Below are positions 26,797 to 36,400 of a DNA stretch of 50,189 nucleotides, one piece after another (the first letter of the stretch is position 1; every line of letters starts with the position of its first letter). A program made the translations under genes and the position numbers. The notes beneath the pieces were generated by a model. The model worked only from the letters and a program-made list of their open reading frames with translations, made no database searches and was not told the origin of the DNA. Source of the stretch: an uncultured Rhodobacterales bacterium (GTDB lineage: Bacteria; Pseudomonadota; Alphaproteobacteria; Rhodobacterales; Rhodobacteraceae); the NCBI GenBank assembly GCA_903845215.1, contig CAIMWI010000032.1, positions 1 through 50,189 of the forward strand, in the 5' to 3' direction.

Positions 26797-27846
26797 TCAC
26801 GAAAGCGCCTCTGGTTTGATCGTGAAGCGGATCTCGTCGCTGCGAAAGCCAAGCGCCATGGGACGGATCACATTGGGCAGAGGGTTTACGTCATAGATCT
26901 CTTCAACAACCCCGCCGATTTCCAGCCGGTGCTCGATATCGCCGGTGCGCAGGTTCACAACGCAGATCGCGCATTGTGCCCCCACACCCTCGGCCTGCAG
27001 CCGTTCGTTCAGCTTAAGCCCTTCAAAGGTGCGGTTCTCACGCGGGCGCGACAGGCCGATCACAGCGTGGTTGCCCACGAACGACAGGCCACGCGCGAAA
27101 CCTGGCAGAAAGCAGACGGGCTCAAAGCGGCCGGTGTCCCGATCAATCCGACCAAATTCGCCGGTACCCGCCTGCAACATCCATAAAGTTCCCTGATAAA
27201 GGCGCGGTGAATGCGGCATGGACAGACCTTGGGCCACCACTTCACCCGTTGGCACGTTCAACACCACACCACCGTCGCGGCGTTTTTCGCGCCAGCCTTC
27301 AAAGACATTGGTCCGCGACAGGCAGGTCACATAGGCCGGCTGCCCCGCGTCCATCGCCAGCCCGTTCAGGTGGCACCGGTCTTCGGCGGCCAAGCGGTCG
27401 ATGAAGGGCGGCCGCCACACTTCGCGAAAGCTGCCACGTTCCGCGAGGGTCGCAAGACAGTTAAATCGGGTCGCCACAAAGATCGGCTGGCCGTTCGCAT
27501 CTTGGTGGATATCGTGGATATCGATATCCCCGGTGGTATGGCCGGTGACAGGAACATAAAGGGCGTCATACCCGTTGCGTATCTCGCCCGTGTCGAGAAA
27601 ATCCTCGAACCGCCACAGCTGGTGAATCGAACTCATCCAAAACCGGCCCGTTCCAACCCCCAGCCCCATAGGCCGTTCGAATGTCCGCTCGAACACGGAA
27701 AGCCGCCCGTCCGGCTGAAGCCCCAGCAGAAAGACCTTTCCCGCCTGATAGGTGGTCATCGCAAGGCTGACCTTCGCCTCTTTAAGCCAGGCTGTGAAGA
27801 GACGAGAGCCGTGAAAGGCGAGTGCGGGTGGCTTTTGGTCGGTCAT
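26797..27846 (-). CDS. TIGR03032 family protein (first copy)
   Basis: 349-residue protein of the TIGR03032 family, function unknown. Recognisable pieces are TYQAGKVFLLG near the N-terminus, ERTFERPMGL, GDIDIHD, FVATRFNCLA, CHLNGLAMDAGQPAYVTCLSR and GLSMPHSPR. The repeating beta-strand pattern suggests a propeller-like fold, which is an inference. No signal peptide. It lies 38 bp after the HlyD gene and before the glycosyltransferase in the type I secretion operon. A clear paralogue is at 43454-44506, beside the second FG-GAP gene. That repeated association suggests a role in making or modifying these proteins. Confidence 0.8.
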   Translation of the reverse strand: MTDQKPPALAFHGSRLFTAWLKEAKVSLAMTTYQAGKVFLLGLQPDGRLSVFERTFERPMGLGVGTGRFWMSSIHQLWRFEDFLDTGEIRNGYDALYVPVTGHTTGDIDIHDIHQDANGQPIFVATRFNCLATLAERGSFREVWRPPFIDRLAAEDRCHLNGLAMDAGQPAYVTCLSRTNVFEGWREKRRDGGVVLNVPTGEVVAQGLSMPHSPRLYQGTLWMLQAGTGEFGRIDRDTGRFEPVCFLPGFARGLSFVGNHAVIGLSRPRENRTFEGLKLNERLQAEGVGAQCAICVVNLRTGDIEHRLEIGGVVEEIYDVNPLPNVIRPMALGFRSDEIRFTIKPEALS

Positions 27847-27884
27847 GGTGAAGCTTTCTGAACAGATCTAGGTGTGCGAACGGG

Positions 27885-29195
27885 TCATTCGCGAAAAGCG
27901 CGGGCGCGAACCCTTTCTAGGGGTTGCAGCAAATAGTCAATCACGCGGCGACGCCCCGCGAGGATGTCGATCTCTGCAATCATGCCGGGGATGATGCGGA
28001 CTTGGGCGCCATCAGCGTCATGAAGCGCGCCTTGCGTGCGCACGACGATCACATAGACCTCGGCCTCGTCACGGTCGCTGCGGCGCACCGCATCGGCGCC
28101 GATGCGCAGGATACGGCCTTCTAACGCGCCATACCGGGTGAAATCATAGGCGGTCAGCTTAACCCGCACGGGCTGGTCAGGGCGCAGAAAGGCGATATCC
28201 TGCGGCATGACATAGGCCTCGACCAAAAGGGCATCGTCGATGGGGACGATCTCGGCCACCATTTCCCCTGCGCGAACGGCCCCGCCGATGGTGCGGCGAT
28301 AAAGGCGGTTGACGATGCCTGCAACGGGCGCACGCAGAACTGCCCGCGCGGCCATGCTTTTTAATGCCGGCAAGGACGGGCGCAGCGCGGCCAGTTCTGC
28401 CGTGGCATCGGAAAGCTCGGCCAGCGCCTCGGCTGCAAACTTGCTGCGGGTGGCGGCGATGGTATCCACCTCCTCTGCCATGGCTGTCTGCAGACGCGCA
28501 AGTGACGCCTGGGCTGCGGCGATCCGGCCGTCGATTTCTTCCTCTTGGCGGCGCAGGGTCAACAGTGTGGTCTGCGGTTCCACCCGTCGCTCGACCAGCG
28601 GCGCGATGATTGCCCGCTCTTCTGCAAGGATCGCGCGCGTGCGGGTGGCGGACTCGAACTCGGTGCGGGCCTGAAGTTGTTCCTGTCGGCGCTGATCAAG
28701 CCGCCGCCCAAGAACCCTGATCTCAGAACTAAGTGCCGCCGCACGCCCCGCATAAAGCGCGCGTTCACTGACAACCAATTCAGGCGCAGAGGCCTCAATC
28801 TCTGCGGAAAAAACGGGTGGGCGCCCGTCAATCTCGGCGGAAAGCCGTTCAATCCGCGCCTCAAGGGCGATGGCGCGCTGAACTTCACGGTCAAGTTGGC
28901 TGGTTTGCACCAACCCATCCAATTCGACCAAGGCATCACCTGCCTTCACACGCGCACCTTCTTCAACAAGAACTGCGCGGATCACGCCCTCTTCGACGGC
29001 TTGGACCTGCTGGACATCCCCTGCGGGAACAACCCGGCCGGGCGCACGGGTGACATCGTCGATTTCTGTAATCCACGCCCAGAAAAGCACTCCCCCGATG
29101 ATTGCGCAAATTGTGATCAGAAGAGCAGAGGCACCCAAGGACGTGCGGCCCTTCATTTCTGTGACCAGTCGATTTAGGTCGCGCTGCGCCGTCAT
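27885..29195 (-). CDS. HlyD-family type I secretion membrane fusion protein
   Basis: 436-residue periplasmic adaptor. One N-terminal transmembrane helix (about 18-40, ASALLITICAIIGGVLFWAW) is followed by a lipoyl half (VVPAGDVQQVQAVEEGVI), long coiled-coil stretches (about 95-290) and a beta-barrel C-terminal region with the conserved late RIIPGMIAEIDI. It bridges the inner-membrane ABC transporter and the TolC-like outer-membrane protein. Its start overlaps the ABC transporter gene by 4 bp (ATGA), so the two are made together. Confidence 0.92.
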   Translation of the reverse strand: MTAQRDLNRLVTEMKGRTSLGASALLITICAIIGGVLFWAWITEIDDVTRAPGRVVPAGDVQQVQAVEEGVIRAVLVEEGARVKAGDALVELDGLVQTSQLDREVQRAIALEARIERLSAEIDGRPPVFSAEIEASAPELVVSERALYAGRAAALSSEIRVLGRRLDQRRQEQLQARTEFESATRTRAILAEERAIIAPLVERRVEPQTTLLTLRRQEEEIDGRIAAAQASLARLQTAMAEEVDTIAATRSKFAAEALAELSDATAELAALRPSLPALKSMAARAVLRAPVAGIVNRLYRRTIGGAVRAGEMVAEIVPIDDALLVEAYVMPQDIAFLRPDQPVRVKLTAYDFTRYGALEGRILRIGADAVRRSDRDEAEVYVIVVRTQGALHDADGAQVRIIPGMIAEIDILAGRRRVIDYLLQPLERVRARAFRE

Positions 29196-31336
29196 GCGGT
29201 GCCCTCTGCCACAGGGCGGCGCGTGAACAGCGATTTGGGTCCGTCTGCGACAACCTTGCCGCCGTCGATGACGATCACGCGGTCAACCAAATCCAGCAGG
29301 CTGGTCCGGTGGGTGATCACGATCAGGGTCTGGTGCTTCAGTGCCGTCTTAAGGCGTCCGATTAACGCCGCCTCGCTTTGCACATCCATCGCCGCGGTCG
29401 GTTCATCAAGCAGCAGGATCGGCGGATCGCCCATCAAGGCACGGGCCAGCACCACCGTCTGCCTTTGCCCGCCCGATAGGCCCTGACCGCGTTCGCCAAT
29501 GCGCATATCATAGCCTTCAGGCTGGCGGGCTGCGAAGTCGTCAACACCCGCTAAGCGCGCCGCGCGAAGAATCTCTTCATCGCTGGGGCGCATGGCCCCA
29601 AAGGCAATGTTTTCCCGCAGTGTCCCCGATAAAAGCCAAGGCTCCTGCAAGACGGTACCGATGTTGCGCCGAAGGTCGGCCGGGTCGATCTGGCGGATGT
29701 CGATCCCGTCCGCCAGCACCGCCCCCTCTGTTGGCTGGTAAAGGCCAAGCAAAAGCCGCGCAATCGTGCTTTTGCCCGACCCGATGGGGCCCAGAATGGC
29801 GACGCGTTCCCCCGGCGCAATGTCGAAGCCGACGTTATCAAGGGTGGCGCCTTTTTGGTCGGGATAAGAGAAACTTACCCGCTCAAGTCTTACCGCCCCC
29901 GAAAGACGCGGACGCGAAAGGAACTGACGGCCCGCGGGATGTTCGCTGGGGGCCTTCATCAGGGTGTCAAGGCTGCGATACGAACTGCGCGCCTGATGCA
30001 GGCGGGTCAGCGTCTGCGCGATCAGCGCCAGAGGGGCAAGGGCACGGCCCGTAAGGATCACCGCCGCGATCAACACACCAGAGGTGATATGCCCCGAAAC
30101 AACCAAAAGCGCGCCATAGACCACGATCAAGATCTGGGCCGCCTGTTGGACAAACCCCGTCGCATTGATCGCACCCTGTGTCACCGCGCGACTCTTGATC
30201 GCAAAGGCAGACTGGCGGCGGATGGCATCTCCCCAACGGGCGCGCATCTGGCGGCCAGCACCTGCCGCCTTGATCGCCTCGATCCCGGTCAGCGTTTCGA
30301 CCAGAACCGTCTGCTTCATCTGCCCCTCGACCAGCACACGGTCGGCCAGCCGGCCCAGCATCGGCTGAACCGCAACACCGATCAACAAAACCACAGGTAC
30401 CGCAATGGCCGGGACCACGGCGAGCGGCCCTGCAAGCAGAAAGATCGCACCAATGAAAATCAAGACAAAGGGCAAATCGACCAGCGCAACCATAGTGGCC
30501 GAAGTGAAAAAGTCCCGAAGCGATTCAAACTCGCGCAAGGTCGCCGACACCGCCCCGACCGAGCCCTTGCGCGCGGCCATTTCGGTCTCGATCACATGAT
30601 CAAACACGCGCTGGCCCATATCCAGATCGGCATTTTTGCCAGCATGGTCGATAAAGCCCGCCCGCAATGTCTTTAGGATCAGATCGAACACAAGGGCGAC
30701 ACCGACCCCGATTGTCAGGGCAAAGAGCGATTCTGTGGCGGCCGATGGCAGGATGCGGTCATAGACCACCATCGTGAAAAGCGATGTGAACATGGCCAAA
30801 CTGTTGATCACCATCGCAGAAAGCGCCACCTGAACATAGGCCCAGCGGTTCGCGGCCAATGCATCCCTGAACCAGTGCCCGCGCACACCTGGGCTGATTT
30901 CATCAAAAGCGTGTCGGTGCTCGGGTTTCAAGATCAGGGCATGGCCGGTCATGTCCTGTTCCAACTGAACCACAGGAACATCAATCAAACCCTCGCCCGA
31001 CCTAGGGTCATGGACAACGGCCATGTCAGCATCGCAGCGGTGCAGGACAACTGCGCCGCCTGACGTGGTCAGCAAGATCGCCGGCATCAAAGCCGCGTCG
31101 ATTTGGCGGATCGGATATTGCCCAAAGGCAACCTGTAATCCACCCTTTTCTGCTGCCGCGATGACGCCGCGCACCTCTGCTGCGATGCCGGTTTGGTCAC
31201 GGCTGACCAACATGTTTTGCAACGCACCAAGGGTTATGGGTCGCCCGTGATGGGCCGCAACATGCACAACGCAGCATTCCAGCGCTGTGGCCACGGCCTG
31301 AGATAGCGGGGCCGACACAGGTTCCAACACAGTCAT
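29192..31336 (-). CDS. Type I secretion ABC transporter (LapB/HlyB class)
   Basis: 714-residue exporter half-transporter. The N-terminal domain (about 1-140) resembles the C39-like domain of RTX exporters; I do not see a catalytic Cys motif, so it is probably a docking domain and no peptide is cleaved. A six-helix membrane domain (about 160-440) and an ATPase domain follow, with GPIGSGKST near residue 515, LSGGQRQTVVLARAL and ILLLDEP. It drives export of proteins carrying C-terminal secretion signals. It overlaps both neighbours by 4 bp. The giant FG-GAP protein at the head of the operon is the expected substrate. Confidence 0.92.
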   Translation of the reverse strand: MTVLEPVSAPLSQAVATALECCVVHVAAHHGRPITLGALQNMLVSRDQTGIAAEVRGVIAAAEKGGLQVAFGQYPIRQIDAALMPAILLTTSGGAVVLHRCDADMAVVHDPRSGEGLIDVPVVQLEQDMTGHALILKPEHRHAFDEISPGVRGHWFRDALAANRWAYVQVALSAMVINSLAMFTSLFTMVVYDRILPSAATESLFALTIGVGVALVFDLILKTLRAGFIDHAGKNADLDMGQRVFDHVIETEMAARKGSVGAVSATLREFESLRDFFTSATMVALVDLPFVLIFIGAIFLLAGPLAVVPAIAVPVVLLIGVAVQPMLGRLADRVLVEGQMKQTVLVETLTGIEAIKAAGAGRQMRARWGDAIRRQSAFAIKSRAVTQGAINATGFVQQAAQILIVVYGALLVVSGHITSGVLIAAVILTGRALAPLALIAQTLTRLHQARSSYRSLDTLMKAPSEHPAGRQFLSRPRLSGAVRLERVSFSYPDQKGATLDNVGFDIAPGERVAILGPIGSGKSTIARLLLGLYQPTEGAVLADGIDIRQIDPADLRRNIGTVLQEPWLLSGTLRENIAFGAMRPSDEEILRAARLAGVDDFAARQPEGYDMRIGERGQGLSGGQRQTVVLARALMGDPPILLLDEPTAAMDVQSEAALIGRLKTALKHQTLIVITHRTSLLDLVDRVIVIDGGKVVADGPKSLFTRRPVAEGTA

Positions 31337-32628
31337 TCCACGGCCTGACTTGAACTGGGTTCAGCCGCCAAAGTAACACCGAAGACGTCAAGAATATCCC
31401 CGCTGGCCGCAAGAACCGCATAGCCCAACACCGACTGATGATGCTCGGCCAAGATCTGCTGGCGCTCTGAAGCCAAGGTTTCGCGTTCGGCATCCAAAAG
31501 CTCGATCAGGGTGCGGCGACCGGCCTCGAACTGCTCGCGCGCGACCAGCAGATTGGCGCGGTTTGCCTCTCGGGCGGCTTGGGTGGCCGCTAGCCGGTTG
31601 GCGACCGCCAGCAATTCGGCTGTCAGAATGCGCGACCGGCTTTCAAGCTCGCGTCGGGTGGCGTCCAGGTCTACTCGACGGGCGTCAATCCGCGCCTCGG
31701 CGGCCGCCAGCTTGGCAGTCCTGCCCCGCGCAGGCGAGAGGAGCTGTTGCGAAGCAAGTCCCGCCACCGGCTGCGCTCCGGGGATGGCTGAGGCCGTAAG
31801 CGACAAGGTTGGCGCGCGTCCGGCAAGCACAGCGGCATGCTCGGCCTGGGCTGCAAGCAACTCAGCCTCGGCCCTTTGCAAGATGGGGCTTGCGATGGCC
31901 CGACTGTCGGGGGCGGGCGGGGCCTGCGGCGGCAAAGTCAGGCCCGACTTGGGCGCATGCCCAAAGGTCTCGACAAAGATGGCCTCGGCGCGGGTCGCTT
32001 CTGACTGCGCCGCGACGACAGCCGCGCGTTCATTGGCCAAACGACTGCGGGCGGTCAGCACGTCGACACTGGAGCCGAGGCCAGCCGAAGTGCGATCTTC
32101 GATTTGGACAGTTGTCGCCTCCAGTGCGGTCAAAGACGCCTCTGAGACGCGAACCAAGGCGCGCGCGGTTGCCACGGCAGACCAGGCTTCCACGGCCGAG
32201 AGAGCGGCGCGCGATCCTGCGTCAAACCGTCCGGCCAGACCGCCCAGAACGTGGGCTTTTGCTGCCGTCTCGCGGGCATGGCTTGCCCCGCCGTCATAAA
32301 TCAGTTGAGAGATTGCTCCGAAAGATGTCAGATCCAGCCCACCGGAACCTTCTGGGCGCAAGCCCAGCGACACTTGTGGCAAAAAGGCACCGCCTTCGGC
32401 CAAAAGGCTTGCTTGCGCTTCGCGCAGGGCCGCTTGCCCTCGGCCCATAATGGGGCTGGTCGCCAACGCCTGTTTGACGGCCAGTCCGAACTCATCCTTT
32501 GCAAGCGAGGCTGGAAGCCGGGCCTGTCGAGTCGTAACGGCAGTCTCAAGCGCTGTAAGGTCGGGCGGCGTTGCGCAAGCGCTGAGCAGGGCCGTCAAAA
32601 CGAGCGCGGCAGCGAAATGTTTTCTCAT
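31333..32628 (-). CDS. TolC-family outer-membrane efflux lipoprotein
   Basis: 431-residue outer-membrane channel component. The signal peptide ends in a lipobox, LLSAC with Cys18, so the mature protein is probably lipid-anchored. The rest has the long helical repeats typical of TolC proteins: two halves with AxxNLLVAREQFEAGRRTLIEL-type patterns. It would form the exit duct with the HlyD adaptor and the ABC exporter. It overlaps SapC and the ABC gene by 4 bp on each side. Lipid-modified TolC homologues are common in RND systems and less usual in type I systems. Confidence 0.88.
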   Translation of the reverse strand: MRKHFAAALVLTALLSACATPPDLTALETAVTTRQARLPASLAKDEFGLAVKQALATSPIMGRGQAALREAQASLLAEGGAFLPQVSLGLRPEGSGGLDLTSFGAISQLIYDGGASHARETAAKAHVLGGLAGRFDAGSRAALSAVEAWSAVATARALVRVSEASLTALEATTVQIEDRTSAGLGSSVDVLTARSRLANERAAVVAAQSEATRAEAIFVETFGHAPKSGLTLPPQAPPAPDSRAIASPILQRAEAELLAAQAEHAAVLAGRAPTLSLTASAIPGAQPVAGLASQQLLSPARGRTAKLAAAEARIDARRVDLDATRRELESRSRILTAELLAVANRLAATQAAREANRANLLVAREQFEAGRRTLIELLDAERETLASERQQILAEHHQSVLGYAVLAASGDILDVFGVTLAAEPSSSQAVE

Positions 32629-33452
32629 TGCATGGTTGGTCCTGAAAAGGAAAACATCGCCTCATCGGCGGAGCGGTCAGCCGCAAGGGCCGCAAGAAAG
32701 CTGGATCCGCCAGTCACGCGCTGACGGTCCAAGGACGGGTTTGGTTGGGCCAGAGGCAGGGTCGTCAAAAGGTGCTCGGCCTTCTCCATCCACGCCAGAT
32801 GGGCCCGCGAGACGAGGCCTGCGTGAAGAAGCGCGAGAGCACCTGATCGATGCAGCGCCATGACGCCCGCCTCGTTCAAACCGGCTGCCGCCTGCGGATC
32901 AATGACCAGCAACGACCCACCCTCATCAAGCGCCATCAGCAAACCAAGGTCGGCGAGTGCTGCAGTGGCGCGCGCGGTGGCGGGCAAAGCTTCTGCCTGC
33001 GCCTTTAGAATCGCGGCCATCTGGGCTGTCTGTGGCGCAAGGGCGGGGGCAGCGTCGCCTTGCGCAAAGATCGCGTGCCCCGCCCCACCCCGCACGACAA
33101 ACGCGCTGTCTTCATGCACGGCAAGGGCATAGCCGCCGCCCGCTGACGCGACCAGATCGAAGGGCCAAGCCGAAAGTCGCGGCGGCAGCCAGGATGCCTG
33201 CCATTGGCCTTCGCGTCCTACAATGACAGACGAGCCATGCGCCCCACGACGCAAAAGCGCGTGCGGCATGGGGCCAAGGGGTCCGGGCGCGAAGACAACC
33301 ACAAAACACGAAGCGGCAGGAACCGCTTCGGTTAGTGTGATGGGCACCGAACGCAGGCCACGGGCATGGGCAAAGCCGTTCGGGCTTTGCCATGACCACG
33401 CCCTGTGGCGTTCCCAGGTGACGGGTTGGGCAGAGGATCCTGCTGTCGTCAT
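32625..33452 (-). CDS. SapC-like protein
   Basis: 275-residue protein that resembles the SapC family, named for an S-layer secretion gene of Campylobacter and frequent beside large type I secreted proteins. The family pattern is visible as an N-terminal FAHARGLRSVPIT, a strand VVVFAPGPLGPMP, a GQWQASWLPPRLSAWPFDL region (the usual 'G.W.A.YVPA..RRYPF'), and a C-terminal helical part. No signal peptide, so it is probably cytoplasmic; its biochemical role is not established. It sits between the giant secreted protein and the exporter genes, with 4-bp overlaps at both ends, so it is translated with its likely client. Confidence 0.72.
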   Translation of the reverse strand: MTTAGSSAQPVTWERHRAWSWQSPNGFAHARGLRSVPITLTEAVPAASCFVVVFAPGPLGPMPHALLRRGAHGSSVIVGREGQWQASWLPPRLSAWPFDLVASAGGGYALAVHEDSAFVVRGGAGHAIFAQGDAAPALAPQTAQMAAILKAQAEALPATARATAALADLGLLMALDEGGSLLVIDPQAAAGLNEAGVMALHRSGALALLHAGLVSRAHLAWMEKAEHLLTTLPLAQPNPSLDRQRVTGGSSFLAALAADRSADEAMFSFSGPTMQ

Positions 33453-36400
33453 GGACTTCCAAAAATGACATGAGATGCAACAAGGTCGTCAGGCGTGACG
33501 TTTTGCAAGATCACCACGATATCACTGTCCAGCGCGATGCGGGTGTCGTGACCGCCTGGCCCCTCAGCCGACAGCAGGGCGTTGAATGTGGTGAAATTGC
33601 CAAAGCCGAAGCTTGACACGTCCAACCTATCCCCCTCGGCCCCGTTGAAATCGATGATCGTCGTGGTGCCGGAAAGGTTGCGCAGGGTGAAGACGTCCGC
33701 GCCCTGACCGCCCGACAAACGGTCGGTCCCACCGCCACCGTCCAAAGTGTCATTGCCAACGGCGGCAAAGATCACATCATTTGCCGCCGTGCCCGACAGC
33801 GTGTCATTGCCCACGGTGCCAATCTCGGTCGCAGCGCCGGTGAAATTGCCGCCGAAGATCACAAAGCTGGCGCCAGATTGGCCGAAATTCGGGTCGTCGT
33901 AAGGGGCCCCGACGATCAGGTCGTCAAAGCCGTCGCCGTTCACGTCGCCGGCCCCGCTGACAGACCAGCCCGAAAAGTCACGCCCCGTCACGCCATTGAT
34001 GACAAAGCCGCCGATCCCCGCCTCCACAGTGGACAGTTCGACCTTCGTCCCATCGGTCTTGCCGAACACCACAAAGCTGGCCCCAGAATAGCTTCCGTGC
34101 GGAGCGTCGTGTTTGGCTCCAACGATCAGGTCATCAAACCCATCGCCGTTCACATCGCCCGCCACGCTGACAGAAAAGCCAGAGCGGTCACTTGTCGACA
34201 CACCGTTCATAACAAAGCCACCGGTGCCCGCCGCCACAGCGGACAGTTGAACCGCCGTTCCATCGGCCTTGCCGAACACCACAAAGCTGGCGCCGGAGGT
34301 GGCGCCGTTCGGGTCGCTGTAATGGGCCCCGACGATCAGGTCGTCAAACCCGTCACCGTTCACATCGCCCGCCCCGCTGACAGAAAAGCCAGAGCGGTCC
34401 CCCTGCGACGCGCCGCGCATCATGAATCCGCCGGTGCCCATCTCGACATCGGACAGCTCCACCGTTGTCCCAGCCGTCGTGCCGAACACAACATAGCTGG
34501 CGCCGAATTGTACGTTGTCGCGGATACCCGGGCCTGCCCTCTGTGATGCCCCGATGATCACGTCTTCAAGCCCATCGCCGTTCACATCGCCCGCCAAGCT
34601 GACCGAATAGCCAGCCCTGTCAGCCGCGGTCACGCCGTTGATGACAAAGCCGCCGGTGCCAGCCTGAACGGCTGACAGCTCGACCTTCGTCCCATCGGAC
34701 TTGCCAAACACAATAAAGCTGGCGCCAGAGTCACCGTCGTTCGGATCGTCGAAAGGCGCCCCGACGATCAGGTCGTCAAACCCGTCGCCGTTCCAATCGC
34801 CCGCCCCGCTGACAGAGAAGCCAGACTTGTCACCCGCCGACACGCCGGTGATGACAAAACCACCGGTGCCCGCCTCGACAGCGGACAGCTCTACCTTCGT
34901 ACCATCGGTCTTGCCGAACACCACAAAGCTGCTGCCGGAGTTGTCGCCGTTCGGGTCGTCAAAACGCGCCCCAACGATCAGGTCGTCAAACCCGGCACTG
35001 TTCACATCGCCCGCCGAGCTGACAGAGCTGCCAGCCCTGTCGCCCGCCGACACTCCGTTGATGGCGAAACCACCGCTGCCGAGCTTGATGCTTGACAGCT
35101 CTACCTTTGTGCCATCGGTCTTGCCGAACACCACAAAGCTGGCACCAGAGTAGGTGCCGTTCGGGCTGCTCCGCGACGCCCCGACGATCAGGTCGTCAAA
35201 CCCGTCGCCGTTCACATCGCCCGCTGAGCTGACAGAGTAGCCAGAAAAGTCATCGTCCAACGCGCCGTTTATGACAAAGCCGCCCTTGCTCGTCTGGACA
35301 TCTGACAGCTCGATCGGGGGTATCGGCACTGCACCAGACACGGCGACATCGGCTGCCACCTCAAGCCGGGCATTGCCTTGGGTGTAGACAGCAAAGGTCG
35401 TGCTGCCCTCGATCAGGTTAGGCCCTCGGCTCCAGATGCTGCCTGTCAGCGTTACCGCATCGGCCGCACTGCCAAGAACGCGCAAAGTGTTGGTTCCTTC
35501 GGCAAGGCGGAACAACTCCACCGGCGAGAGCGTCAAACTGTTCCCGCCGCCATTCAGATCAACAACTTCAATCGAGGTGAGCGACGTGTTGTCCAAAGCC
35601 CGAAGGTCCAGCGCAAGCCCAGACCCCGTAAGCCGCAGCGTATCGGTACCGTTGCCACCATCAACCCGCGCGAATGTCAGGTCTGATACCTCGAACACAT
35701 CATCCCCAGCACCGCCGTAAAGGACATCCGCGCCGCCAGCCCCCAGCAACGTATCGTTGCCAGTGCCGCCAACAAGAATATCAACGCCCGCAGACCCGTT
35801 CAGCGTATCATCGCCCATAGTGCCAATCTCGGTCACAGCCCCGCTGAAATCGCCACCAAACACCACAAAACTGGCGCCGGATTCCAGGCCGTTCGGGTCA
35901 TCGAAAGGCGCCCCGACGATCAGGTCGTCAAACCCATCGCCGTTCACATCGCCCGCAGCGTTGACCGAGCGGCCCAATTGGTCACCCGCCGACACGCCAT
36001 TGATGACGAAACCGCCGATGCCTGTCTCGATATCTGACAGTTCTACCGTCGCCCCATCGGTCTTTCCGAACACCACAAAGCTGGCGCCGGAACTGGCGCC
36101 GTTCGGGTTGTCGTAAGGGGCCCCAACAATCAGGTCGTCAAACCCATCGCCGTTTAAATCGCCTGCCGAGCTGACAGAGAAGCCAGCCTGGTGGAACAGC
36201 CCCGCGCCGTTGATCGCAAAGCCGCCGTTGCTCGTTTCGACATCAGACAGCTCAACCTTCGTCCCATCGGTCTTGCCAAACACCACAAAGCTGGCGCCGG
36301 AATTCTCGCCGTTCGGGTCGTCATACCGCGCGCCAACAATAAGGTCGGCAAATCCGTCGCCGTTCACATCGCCCGCAGCGCTGACAGAGAAGCCAGAGTG

